From: Tribonema minus
Taxonomy: Eukaryota > Sar > Xanthophyceae > Tribonematales > Tribonemataceae
Length of the DNA: 64,000 bases
Assembly: GCA_017506865.1 (NCBI GenBank)
Contig: JAFCMP010000536.1
Span: 1,302,001-1,366,000, forward strand
Reading direction: 5' to 3'
This document shows, piece after piece, positions 1-10,642 of this stretch. Position 1 is the stretch's first letter, and every line of letters starts with the position of its first letter. Below the pieces are notes generated by a model that made no database searches, was not told the origin of the DNA, and worked only from the letters and a program-made list of their open reading frames with translations. Position numbers and translations under genes: made by a program.

Positions 1-1943
1 GCGGCCATGGTCAACAATGGCGTGCACATACTTCGGAGTAGTATGCATTGCAAGCAGCATTGGTCAAATTCAAAGCATGCCAACGGCCACGCAAATGACG
101 CCGCTCATGTTCAAGAATTGCGGTCAGCTCACTGATGAGGGCAAGCTGTAAGCAACTGATTGTGCTTGGAAGTCGCTCTGATTGCACAAGCGCACATACA
201 TGTATCACGCGTCCTGCGCACAAGTGCACATACACACATTCAGCGCAGTGCCGCTGCCAGCCACTGCAGCTAGGTACTAGCATGCCAAGTGCACGTATAC
301 GTACGTAGGGTGTCACTTCTTGCCATCAGGGCTGCAATATGCTCTGTGAACCTGCATATTTAGCTGCCTCAGGCTGAACAAGCTGCATTGGGCTCCATCA
401 TATCCAAAGTGCAAGCGCATATGTCACATCGACTTCTATACCTGCGCACAAGTACACTGGCGCGCTTACGCTCGGCACTGTTGGCAGCGCTCCACATGGC
501 GTACTCTGGCCGTGTCATGACACAAATGGCAGAATCTAGGGGGGGGGGGCACATGGAGGAGGACGTAGGGGAGGACCCCGAGATGTGGCGGCGGCGGCGT
601 TTGAGTGGTTGTCGTTGCGACACTTTCAGACTGTCATACGACATGTAGATTCCTTACAGCTAGATGCCAATCATCTGGGCTTTTTCGCGCCCTGAGCGAG
701 AATTAATAAAAAGTACACACACGCTTTTTCGCGCCCTGAGCGAGAATTAATAAAAAGTACACACACATGCTACATCCACGAGTGAGAACAAGGCGACACA
801 CCTACAACATGGCATTTCCACAGCCACAAGTGGAATATAATAAAAGTACACACACACGCAATTAGTACAATGCCGCTGCCATCGACTGCAGCTAGGTATA
901 GCACGCCAAGTGCACGTAGGGTGTCACTTCTTGCCATCAGCTGCAATGTGCTCTGTGGACCTGCAGAATTAACTGCCTGAACAAGCTGCATTGGGCTCCA
1001 TCATATCCAAAGTGCAAGAGCATGTGCCACATTGACTTCTATACCTGCGCACAAGTACACATATGGCGGCGGCGGCGTTTGAGTGGTTGTCGTTGCGACA
1101 TTTTCAGGCTGTCATACGACATGTAGATTCCTTACAGCTAGATGCCAATGATCTGGGCTTTTTCGCGCCCTGAGCGAGAATTAAATAAAAGTACACATAC
1201 ACACAATCAGTGCAGTGTCGCTACCATCCACTGCAGGTAGGTACTGTGTAGCATGCCAAGTGCACGTAGGGTATCACTTCTTGCCATCAGGGCTGCAATA
1301 TGCTCTGTGGTCCGGACCTGCATATTTGGCTGCCTGAACAAGCTGCATTGGGCTCCATCATACTATGATGATGATCCAAAGTGCAAGAGCATGTGCCACA
1401 TTGACTTCTAAACAGACGAATCAGCTTCTGCTGGGAACTTCAAGGGTTGAATTCGAGGCGTAACGTTATTCATTAGCCACCGTAAACCACAAGTCACAAA
1501 ACAAACATCTTCCTCACAGATCTGCTCTAGCCAATCATCCCTGGAAACTGATCTGATACTGTATACATGTACTGAAGTGATACACACGCGCTCCTGTGTG
1601 TGATAGAACAGCAGCATGGCAATGACTACAGCACAGGTGGTACTTGGTGCTCAGGTGCATGATCATTATGCTGCAAGCAAATCGAGAAGCAATGGATTCC
1701 GCTTTGCATACTGCCTCATTGTACAACATGTTGGACATGCGTGGGGGCCAAAAGCAGCTGCCTACTGAGAAGTGCAGCCGATGCCCACTGGCATACACCG
1801 TTAAAAACTAGAACTACAGTACTGATGAACCAGGTATACTACTTCGAAGTATATAACTATAGAACATACAGCGACCATCAGCCGCCCTGCGCTCAATGAA
1901 TATCTCCTGCAATTCCGCATACATCCACAATACCCCCAGTCAA
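1..1943. repeat. Gene-free repeat region with three related blocks
   Basis: I find no convincing coding sequence here. Three related blocks recur in direct orientation at about 241-455, 870-1062 and 1207-1409. Each holds the string CATGCCAAGTGCACG, a stretch reading TGTCACTTCTTGCCATCAG (ATCACTTC in the third block) and then CTGCATTGGGCTCCATCAT. A shorter unit (TTTTTCGCGCCCTGAGCGAG followed by AATTAATAAAA) occurs at about 679, 724 and 1157. Related, more diverged versions lie near 21060 and 24090, so it is probably a dispersed repeat. The short ORFs in this stretch lie across the repeats and look like chance. Confidence 0.7.
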
Positions 1944-4900
1944 TCACCACGCAACATAATCTGTCCGTTGCCGCTTCGCGTCACTTTCCTCATCACCCCC
2001 CTCAGGTCCCCGTTTCCCCTTCCAACCCCCCGCCACCTCCGCCTCCGCCGCCTCCGCAGCTTCCGCCGCTACTGCTGCCGCCGCCGCCGCTGCCGCCGCC
2101 GCCGCCGCCGTCGCCGCTGCCGCCGCTGTCTGAGCCGCCTGCTCCCACCCATCCTTCCTCACTGCCTCCACAGCAGCGCTGAGCAACCGCAGAAATGCCG
2201 GCTTCGCGACGCCCACCTCGCGTAGCTCATCGGGCGTGACGCGCGCCAGCAGCGCGCGCACATACGTCATCTCGCCCGAGAACAAGTCAGAGAGCGACTG
2301 CGCGAGCGCCTCCGCGTCCGCGCGCTCCAGTTCCGCGTCCAGCTGCTGCACCAGATCGATGAACGGCGCCAGCGCGAGAGACGACTCGGAAGACGCTGCG
2401 TCGGCACCGCGTGGCGACGTATCTGGCGGCGGTGGCGACGGCGGCATGCGCAGCCGCCGCTGAGCAGGTGCCAGCTGCTGCGCGGCGCCCAGAACCGTTT
2501 TGGCGGGCTTGCTGTTGGCACGGAGCATTGGCAGATCGGCGCTGCTCAGCAGCGCCAGCGTCGTGCGCGTGTAGAAGCCGGCGGAAAACAGGCCGTGGGC
2601 CACCTTCTGCAAGGGCATGGCGTCCGGCGCCGTGTTTAGGGCACGTGCCAGCCATGCTCTGAGCGATGCGAAGTCGCCTAGTGGCTCGGTGGAGTTGCTG
2701 CCGACCGCACTGCCACCGCTGCCGCCGCTGCCGCCGCCGCCAACAGGGGCTCTGCCACCGCTGCCGCCGCCGCCGCCAACAGAGCCTCCGTTGCTGGTCA
2801 CAGCGGTGCCTCCAACCGCAGCAGGCTCAGCAGACTTACTGTGGGCTGCACCGCCACCGCCGCCGTCACTAGGGCTGCCGTTGCTGGCCCCAGCGCTGCC
2901 AACAACCGCGGAAGGCTCGGCAGAGTTGCTGTGAGCTGCACCGCCACTGCCGCCGCCACTAGTGCTGCCGTTGCTGGCCCCAACGCTGCCAACAACCGCA
3001 GCAGGCTCGGCAGAGTTGCTGTGAGCTGCAACGCCGCCGACGCTGCTGATAAGGCTGCCATAATTGGCCGCAGCGCCGCCAACAAACGCAGCGGCAGCTG
3101 GCATCGCTGCGGCAGCAGCAGTAGCAGCTGCTGCTGCAAGCCCCGCGCCCTGGTTGGTGGCGCCACTGCTGATTGATGCAACGGCGACTGACACAGTATC
3201 GCTCCTAGCAGCAGATGCTGCTGCCATAGCATCGACAGCAGCGGCAGCGGCAGCTGCCGCATGAGGCAGCACAGAATAGCTGCTGCCAGCAGCACCGCCA
3301 CCGCCACCGCCATCGCCGTAATTGCTGTTGCCGTTGCTGCGACCGCCGTCGCCGCGATCGCCATCGCCGCCGCCGCCATCGCCGCCGTCGCCATCGCTGC
3401 CGCCGCCACTGTTGCCAGCAGCATTGGCGTTGTTGGCGGCACTGCGCCGCTCTGACGCTCTAAGAGGTGCCTCGTCCTCCGACATCAGAGCAGACGCAAA
3501 GCTGCCGTTTGCACTGCCGCCACTGCCAGCGGAAGTGCCCCTGTCATGATGTGCGCTGGCGGACACGCCAACCAAATTTACAGTGGCATCAGTAGCTGCA
3601 GGGGTCGCATGAGTTGTTGGGTGCGTGATGTCCGCAGTCTGTGGACGCAAACGCTGCGGTTGCTGCGGCTGTTGCTGTTGCTGCAACTCTGAGACTCGCT
3701 GCTGCTGTAGCTGAAGTTGCTGCTGCTGCTGCTGCTGCTGGCGCTGCGATTGCTGCTGCTGCTGCTGCTGCTGGTGCCTGTGTACTGCCTCTTTCTCCTG
3801 TCGGTCGCGTTGCGGCTTCTCTGGCGCACGCGCAACCGGCACTAGTGCACTGCTAGCAGCAGCGCTGTCTTCACGACTGCTGCACGCCCCAAGGGCCTCG
3901 TGCTCATATTCGGGCCCACCAATATAAACGTCATCGCCGTCCTCGCCACCGCTGCTGTCCCGAGAATCACTGGTGTTATAAAACTTTAAGGTCCTGCTGC
4001 TTGTATGCTCATTGCGCGCTCGTGCTTTGCCGTTGCCACGCCCAGCGCCGTCAGTAGCGCCGTAGCTGTTGCCATGGCCACTGCCGCTGACGCGATGCCG
4101 CGACTGTGTACCGCTTTCGCTGTCGCCGCTGGCGCTACCGCCGTCCCCACTGCCACTGCCGCTGCTGGGGCAAACAATGGGTGTGGCAGCTCTGCGTTTT
4201 TGTGTACCAGCTGCTGCAGCGGCGACCGCTGCTGGTGCTGCTGCTGCTGCTGCTGCTGGTAGTAGGGATGCGTGGCTGCTGGCACCGCCGAATCCATGTT
4301 TGCTCCTGCGCCCACCGCGACGCCCTCCGGCAGTGCTCTGCAGGGGTCTACTGCCCCCGTTGCTGCTGCTGCCACCGCCGGCATTGCCGCCGCGGGTGCC
4401 GCCACTGTGACTGCCACCGCCACCGCCGCTGCTGCCGCCACCAGCACCAGCGCCGTCGTTGCCCTCGTCGCCGTTGCCACCAGGCTCCTCAGTGCCGCTG
4501 CTCCCAATGCTGCTGCCGCCAGATCCAGCATATGCTGCGTGGGTTCCTGCAGCTGCAGGGGCGGCGGCGGCGGCAGCCGCTGCTGCTGCAGCTGGTGCAA
4601 CAGGGGCGACGGCGGCCGCAGCCGCTGGCAGCTGGTGGAACAGGGGCGGCAGCGGCGTCAGCCACTGCAGCTGGTGGAACGGGGGCGGCGGCGGCAGCAG
4701 CCGCTGCAGCTGGTGGGACTGGGGCATACGGTTCACCTGCCAGCCTCGCTGTCTCCGGCTGAACTCCGAGCTCCCGCAGCCATTTGTCCTCTGCTGTGCC
4801 CGTGGTGGAGCGCTTCTTGCGCAGGCCGCCGGTGCGCACCCACAGCAGCAGCGCGATTGAGGTGGCAGGGTCCGCGTCCCAGCTGCTCTCCCCCTTGATG

Positions 4901-5607
4901 GCAAGGTCGACGCACGTCGCGGCCATCTCACAGCCCTGGCAGTCCAGCATTGGCGCATTGGTGTCGACGCTCAGCTCGTTCACGAGGTACATGACCGTGG
5001 CGCGCAGCCGCAGCGTGATGGCAAGCTGCAGCAGGCCCTCGTTGATGACATACGCCCTATGTGCCGGCTGCACGAGGTCCAGCAGTGGACGCAGCGCCTT
5101 CAGGGTGTCCAGGACCCTGACGTCTGGGTCCCACTTTACCCTGCCCGGCGGGACCGCCTCCCCTGGCTTCCCGTGCCACAGATCGCAGTTAGCGGGCGAG
5201 CCGTTGCCCCAAACAGCCAGGTAGAACAGGTTCCTGGTGCGGCCGCATAGCCAGGGCAGCGGCGCGCGGCGCCCGCGAGCCGGCGCCGCCGCAGCCTGCG
5301 TGTACAGAACTGCGCCCGGCGGCAGCGCCTTGATGAGCGCAACAAGCACTTGCATGCACGTGCCGCTGCCGCTGAGGGCCGCTTGCTCAATGGTCAGGCG
5401 GTCCTGCCCCTCCGGCTTCCACCACGGGTCCAAGCAACGAGCGGGGTGCAGCGCTGCCAGTGCGTCGCGCGCAGCAATGAGCGGTGCGTCCTTGCCATCC
5501 GCCGCCGCCGCCCACGCATCCTGCTGAAGCTGCTGAATCGGGCAGGACTGCTCTGGCAGCGGCGCCCGCTTGGTGCCGATCTTTATCTCGCCAGACCTCC
5601 GAGCCAT
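1944..5607 (-). CDS. Large Ala/Gly/Ser/Gln-rich protein, apparently intronless, frame broken once
   Basis: I do not recognise the family. The start at 5607 opens a 372-codon frame with a globular N-terminal half (about 300 residues, many Leu/Ala helices, weakly ankyrin-like). The frame becomes meaningless near 4625, where a second frame continues without a stop to 1944, giving about 1,220 residues in all. The change of frame falls inside a tandem repeat of AGCTGGTGGAAC units that are 39 bp at 4631 and 4670 but 40 bp at 4591-4630. One extra base there explains the slip. The C-terminal part holds Gly/Ser-rich linkers, Gln runs at about 3650-3800 and three repeats of about 30 residues built on AHSNSAEP (about 2815-3030). 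Near the end are two helical segments resembling SAM-type domains (around LRAWLARAL...LLSSADLPML and LFSGEMTYVRALL...FLRLL). Those domain calls are weak. The absence of introns is unlike its neighbours. Confidence 0.6.
2760..3030. repeat. Three tandem 90-bp coding repeats
   Basis: Within the large low-complexity gene, three direct repeats of 90 bp encode diverged copies of a peptide with AHSNSAEP, AVVG and ASNGS, separated by Gly-rich spacers. The repeats stay in frame, as expected if the coding sequence is under selection. Confidence 0.7.
4591..4747. repeat. 39/40-bp coding tandem repeat containing a one-base length change
   Basis: Units begin with GCTGGTG at 4591, 4631, 4670 and 4709. Their lengths are 40, 39 and 39 bp, with a partial fourth. 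The 40-bp unit reads CGCTGGCA where the next reads CACTGCA, so one G is extra. That single base moves the minus-strand reading frame of the surrounding gene. Confidence 0.8.
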
Positions 5608-8155
5608 CCTGCTGACCGCCCTGGCTGAATGTGTCAGCTCCTAGTGCAGGATCTGGCGATCTACGATCGAGAAAGCAGTGGCAATGTGCACGTTCAGAGA
5701 GCGCCTGTTGTGGTTATATTGACAGCTGCAAGAAAGCAATGGCAGTGTGCATGTTCAGGTAGCGCCTGTTGTGATAACAATTGACAGCTGCGAGCTGTCT
5801 GCAGCTTGCCTGCAGAGTGATGCACATGCCAAAGTTTCGCTCAGCAACTCCCTTGGCGGACCTGGCGGTGCCAGATTGGTCGTTGACTTGACGCAGGGCA
5901 AGAACGCCTATAAAGGACAAAAATCACGCTTTCGAAGGCTGGCTGCGCAGCAACGTATCGACGCTTCAGTCAACTGGCCCGAAGAAAACCGCGCTGGCTG
6001 CGTGAGACGAAGGCACCAATCCATCTTTGCAGCAACCTTGCGTGCCGATCATCGCACTCGGAAACAAGTCGAAAGCTCATGAATTCTTCGACTACGCATT
6101 TTAATCACAAGCGTTCTGCGGCCTGACAGAGTCTACCAGCAGGAATGGATCTGACAAGCCATCAAGACTGCATCTCCGAGACAGTTGCGCGCTGCGGATT
6201 CATTACTCGTACGCACAAGCTGGCTCACTGGCGCTTCGAGGGACGCACCTGAGGAAAATCACCGGGACGTCACGGCCACGCGCTAGCACTGGGAAGAGAG
6301 CAGCCTGAAGGGCAAAAGGCCTGAGTGCCGGTCGAGCAGTGCACAAAGGTGCGACTGGCGCGTCACATCGCTTTTGGCGTCACATTTTCGTCTTACCGCG
6401 AAGCTGCGCTCCGCTAAGAGCATGTCCACCGGTGGCAACTTCATCGCCGTCTATGGCGACCCCTTGGAGAGGGCCGAGAATTGACGTGTGCACCGAGTCG
6501 TCGAGCTTGCACTGGCGGCTAACATAACACGCTTTCCCGCAAAACTCTGCACCAGCTGCGCTTGCTGATGCCCAGCAATTTTGCTCGCAGGACCGCCGTC
6601 GCAACATGTTATGCCAGCTGTAGCACTTCGTGCGCTGCAGCCTGCTGGTGCAATTTGCAGCGTAGACAACCATGGATCTTGCAACGGAGCGGCTACGATA
6701 GAGCGCAGCGAAAGCCTGCCTGTATTACGCTGCTGCTACACTGCTGAACGATATGCTGAAGGTGGACAACAGTGCGCGCGTACTGTAGTTTAGGTGCAGC
6801 TTACTAGCGCTGTTGAAGCGGAGGGTCATTTGGCTCGCTGCAATTGCCGCAGCCCTATACTGGCGACAAGCCCTATACTGGCGACAATGGGGGCGTCCAA
6901 CTTGGATGGCAAGAAAGATAATCGACGCATGACATCAGCCATAGTCGGCGGTAAGTTCGTGCCGGTGCAGCAGCGTGCCGTGTAACAGCGTCTCTTCATA
7001 GCCAACAGGTGCCGCGAGCCGATTTATGTTTGGTGCCGGTGGACACGCTCTAATTGTGGTTGGTGGTGCGCGACCGGGGCACCTCAAAGCTCTGCCGCAG
7101 CTGCAAGCAGGGATGTCTTCCTGGCTGGCCCGCAACGCTACTCCGCTCTCCTTCGCAGCAAATGATTTACCTCGAAGTATATGGTAGCGTCGGGAGGGAA
7201 ACGCAGGATGAGGCTATCATAATGGTTGAATGACATTTAGCGTTGCTGAGCATCCGTGCTGTGCATTCTGTGACAAGCCCAACTCTCCAGCATTGCACTG
7301 CTTTTAAAAAAGGCAATTGAAGTGTATCAAGGCTAAAGAGTTGATCAAAGCAAGCCTCATCAGTCATGGCCATTGTTGATTGCCAGTAGCCAAACGACTT
7401 TCTACCTGTACCGCGTGTATGAGCACCACAAAGTTCTCATAGCCGAAGCTACCAGAAGCACTGTAGCATCAGGGTGACAGCAAAAAACAATGATGCAATG
7501 ACCGCTACATATAACCATATTCACACACGTGCTACACAGGACCTGCCTTCCTGCAGTGCTGCGATGGCAAGGTTCCCAGCAAAAGCACGTGCTGTCATTG
7601 ACTGCTGCAAACTGCGTGCTATGGCCACACTGTGACCATGCAACTCTCTCAAGCAAGTTGCAGAGAAATTGAAAGAATGCAAGCAGCAGCAGTTGCTGGT
7701 GCTGAGCGTTGCCGCTGGTGCGATCTCTTGCCCATACCACCACACAGCCGGCAGCAGCATCCATCACATCAGCAAGCGACGCCGATGCAAACGCTATGCA
7801 ACAGCATACACAAGCAATGCCGCAGACCCCCTCTGTGAAAAACATTCGTTCACCCGCAGCGGCACAGGCGCGCTCGATCCGAAAAGGGGCTGCCGCGGTT
7901 GCGACATGCGCGTCGGCGCTGCTGGGTCCGCTGACTAGACTGGCGCTCTGCGCTGCACGGTGTATGGACTTTCTCTCTCTCTCTCTCTCTGGTGGCAGCG
8001 AAAGGCTGGCTGGCGTGCTAGATACAGTATCTGCTGACTCTCGCATCGGTGGGGCGCGCGCGCCCATGGCCGGGTGCGCTGCTGTCGCATTGGGGGGGGC
8101 GGGGAAAGCTGTTCCAAGAAGAACAGGCGTTGAAATGGCCCCTGAAGTGGGCTTC
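5608..8155. other. Intergenic stretch, no gene recognised
   Basis: Both strands were read for conserved motifs and splice-joined exons and nothing was recognised. It holds a (TC)n run at about 7973-7990. It lies between the 5' end of the low-complexity gene and the 3' end of the AN1 gene, so it may contain the promoter of the former. ORFs of up to 221 codons here have no family features. Confidence 0.5.
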
Positions 8156-10076
8156 TCAGATCACGTCGACCTTTGAGAACGCGCCGCCGCCGACAACGGT
8201 CTTGGCGAGCTGCGTGCGCTCGCTGGCCTTGAAGTCATATGTGCACGCGTGTTCCTCCGGGTACCGGTGCTTGGAGCAGTACACGTACCCGCAGCGGCAC
8301 GCCATGCCTGCGGGCATTCACAATTTAGGGGGGGTAAGCGTGACGCACCTTGGCATGGGTCGCCTTATCATGTTTGATGCATCATGGCTAAGAGGGAGCG
8401 ATTACTGCGCATGATGCTGGTGCGCATGCGACGTTGAAGCAGCATCACTTATGTAACTTGATGATGGACGTGTACAAAAGGCCTTCGGACAAGACAACAG
8501 CAAAACGGATTGTGCACGTCAACCGCAGATGAAACCTTGACTGCACACTATCATCAAGCCAACAAAATCTGCATGTTTTATTAGGGAAGCCCAAGAGACC
8601 CTCTCAATGGTGTGATTGCACAAGCAGCTTGCATGGGGTCATGGAGGCTAATCATGACCAAAGCAGCGGCGAGCAATGAGATGCTACAGGTGTGCCAGAC
8701 GAATTCACATACTTGCAAACGTGACTCACTTGCATAGTCAATGACATCACGTTGTTGTCGGGCACACTACTACTGAAAACCACAGGCTGCTGGACATCAG
8801 CCCAGTAAGCAATGGTGAGAGTTCAACAGTGCAACGTGAAGATATAAGCAGACACATCGATGCCGTCAGATTCAGATACTTCTACTTGAAGTATGTAACG
8901 GCACACATTTAAGCTGAGGACGAGCTGGTTGTAGATGTGAAAGCATGGCCTACGCACGTTGGCCAAGCATGTCTTGCTGGTGCTGCAGCAATCAGTGCAT
9001 GCTGGTGTGTAGAGGGCTGCATGCACAGTGGTCGACAAAAATGGCAATGTTGTCCACTTGCCAGGCCTTGAACAGCCATCTAAATGACCGTAAAACGTTG
9101 AGATGCTTCGAGTGCTGTGACGCTCAAATACCCACTGCAACTAGACCGCAGTTGATGATGGAAAGTACTGAATTCAGTTGTATTAGACTAGCCCTGCGGC
9201 GGTCAGTCACGATTGCAATCGTGTGCAGCGATCAAAACAGAAGTGAATGTCTACCACCGTCACCACCATGACAGCATCAGCGAAAGCAAAGGGAGCTATC
9301 GCAGAGCACCATGAGAAAACGTGAGAGGGTTGTGAAAGACCATACTGTGCACAGTGCTCATCATGCTCAAGCGCATCGCTGAGCATTAATGCACGGCAAT
9401 CGATCCAGGGTGATACTGTATGCTTCAGGCGCAAGTGCAGTCATGCAACGATAGTGGGTATCAAGTCCAAACGATGACATCGTGAACTTTGTTGGCCAGA
9501 TTTGCTCCAACGCTTGAAGCACAGACTGCCTCTGCACCAGATATGAAACAGTGGCTGACATTCACCGAGATTGGTTGAAGGCCTCAATGGTTAGGGCATT
9601 GGCGCGATCGACGGTGACTGGCCGTGCTTGCATATGGCTCGTGAGACAAATGCTTGAAGGCACAGTTGATATACGACCAATCGGTAGAGACGGCACCAAT
9701 AATGACATTGATTGCCGAAATTTTCCGCTCTCTTGCTCGCACATCACCTCAACCGGGTCCGCGCGATAAACACCGGCACGAAGTCAATGCACAGCGGTGC
9801 TAAGTGGAAATTAGGTGGTTGAACGATGGAGAGTGCGCTGAAGTAAAGAGTTGCACACTCACCGGTCAGGCCGACTTTCTTGTTGCACCCAAAGCAACGG
9901 GCCTTGTTGAGCTGCACAGCTGGGGAGCCAGCGCTCCCTGCCTCGGCAGCATGGGACGCGCTGGCAACAGCACCACCCGCAGCGGCCGCCGCTGCTTCCT
10001 CGCCCTCTTTCTGGCCAGCTGGCTTACGGGGGTCACGGATGAGGTCCTTGTCGTCCTGGGGGCGGTCCACCTCCAT
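8156..10076 (-). CDS. AN1-type zinc-finger protein (two exons, 121 aa)
   Basis: Exons are 10076-9863 and 8307-8156 (stop TGA), joined in phase 1 (ACC G | GC ATG) with donor GTGAGT and acceptor CCCGCAG. The first 50 residues are acidic and Ala-rich linker. The AN1 finger starts at RCFGCNKKVGLTG at the end of exon 1 and continues in exon 2 as CRCGYVYCSKHRYPEEHAC, which supplies the full Cys/His set. The tail AKTVVGGGAFSKVDVI matches the C-terminus of stress-associated AN1 proteins. Many relatives carry an A20 finger before AN1. None is visible here, but an acceptor-like AAAGTCAG just before the ATG leaves room for upstream exons. Members of this family bind ubiquitin-pathway partners and act in stress responses. 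The intron (8308-9862) is 1.55 kb. The gene is divergent to LST8. Confidence 0.88.
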
Positions 10077-10642
10077 CTCTCCAGCAGCTGACTTTGTGAT
10101 GTGAGAGGGCCAGCTCCTGCGCTATCGCGCTGTTAAGTGTCGCGGAGAGTTGTGCTCAGACCGCAGTCTGCAGTGGTGCTTCGATGTGGCTGCAGCAGCA
10201 CTTTGCTGTGCTCCCGGTGTGCGGTACGTGCGTCCTCTCCTTTCTCCCAGTGAGTGTGTCAAAGCAGACCTCTGCAGGCGGCCAGGGAGGTACTCACTGG
10301 CTGTGAGGGCAGGGGCGACGCCGCAAGAGGCACTGACACCGGACAAGCGCAGCCACACGTTGCTCCGCGGCAGACTGGTTTTTCTGACGCCGATGAAGGG
10401 AAAGTGCTCTCAGCAGCACACCAGCTCCCGTCTCGGGGGTTCGGGACATCTTGAAGGGTTTTTGGTGAGGTTGACGCGCCTACTTCAGTTCTCCTGCTTG
10501 TGAGAGAAGAACCGTGGACCAGACTGAACCATGAGATCTAGTGATCTGAGCAGATGCAATGGAACTTTGTAAGCGGCCGATGGATGCCGTCAGCGCCGCA
10601 GTCTAAATCTGCCGATGCTCTGCTGCCAACTCATTCCTGAGG
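10077..10642. promoter_or_regulatory. Shared upstream region between divergent AN1 and LST8 genes
   Basis: These 566 bp separate the first ATG of the AN1 gene (-) from the first ATG of LST8 (+), so both promoters probably lie here. No TATA box or other element stands out. This is an inference from gene orientation only. Confidence 0.45.

Noticed and set aside
10140..10640. A20 zinc finger upstream of the AN1 exon
   Set aside because: Many AN1 relatives have one, but no Cys pattern of the A20 type is readable on the minus strand here.
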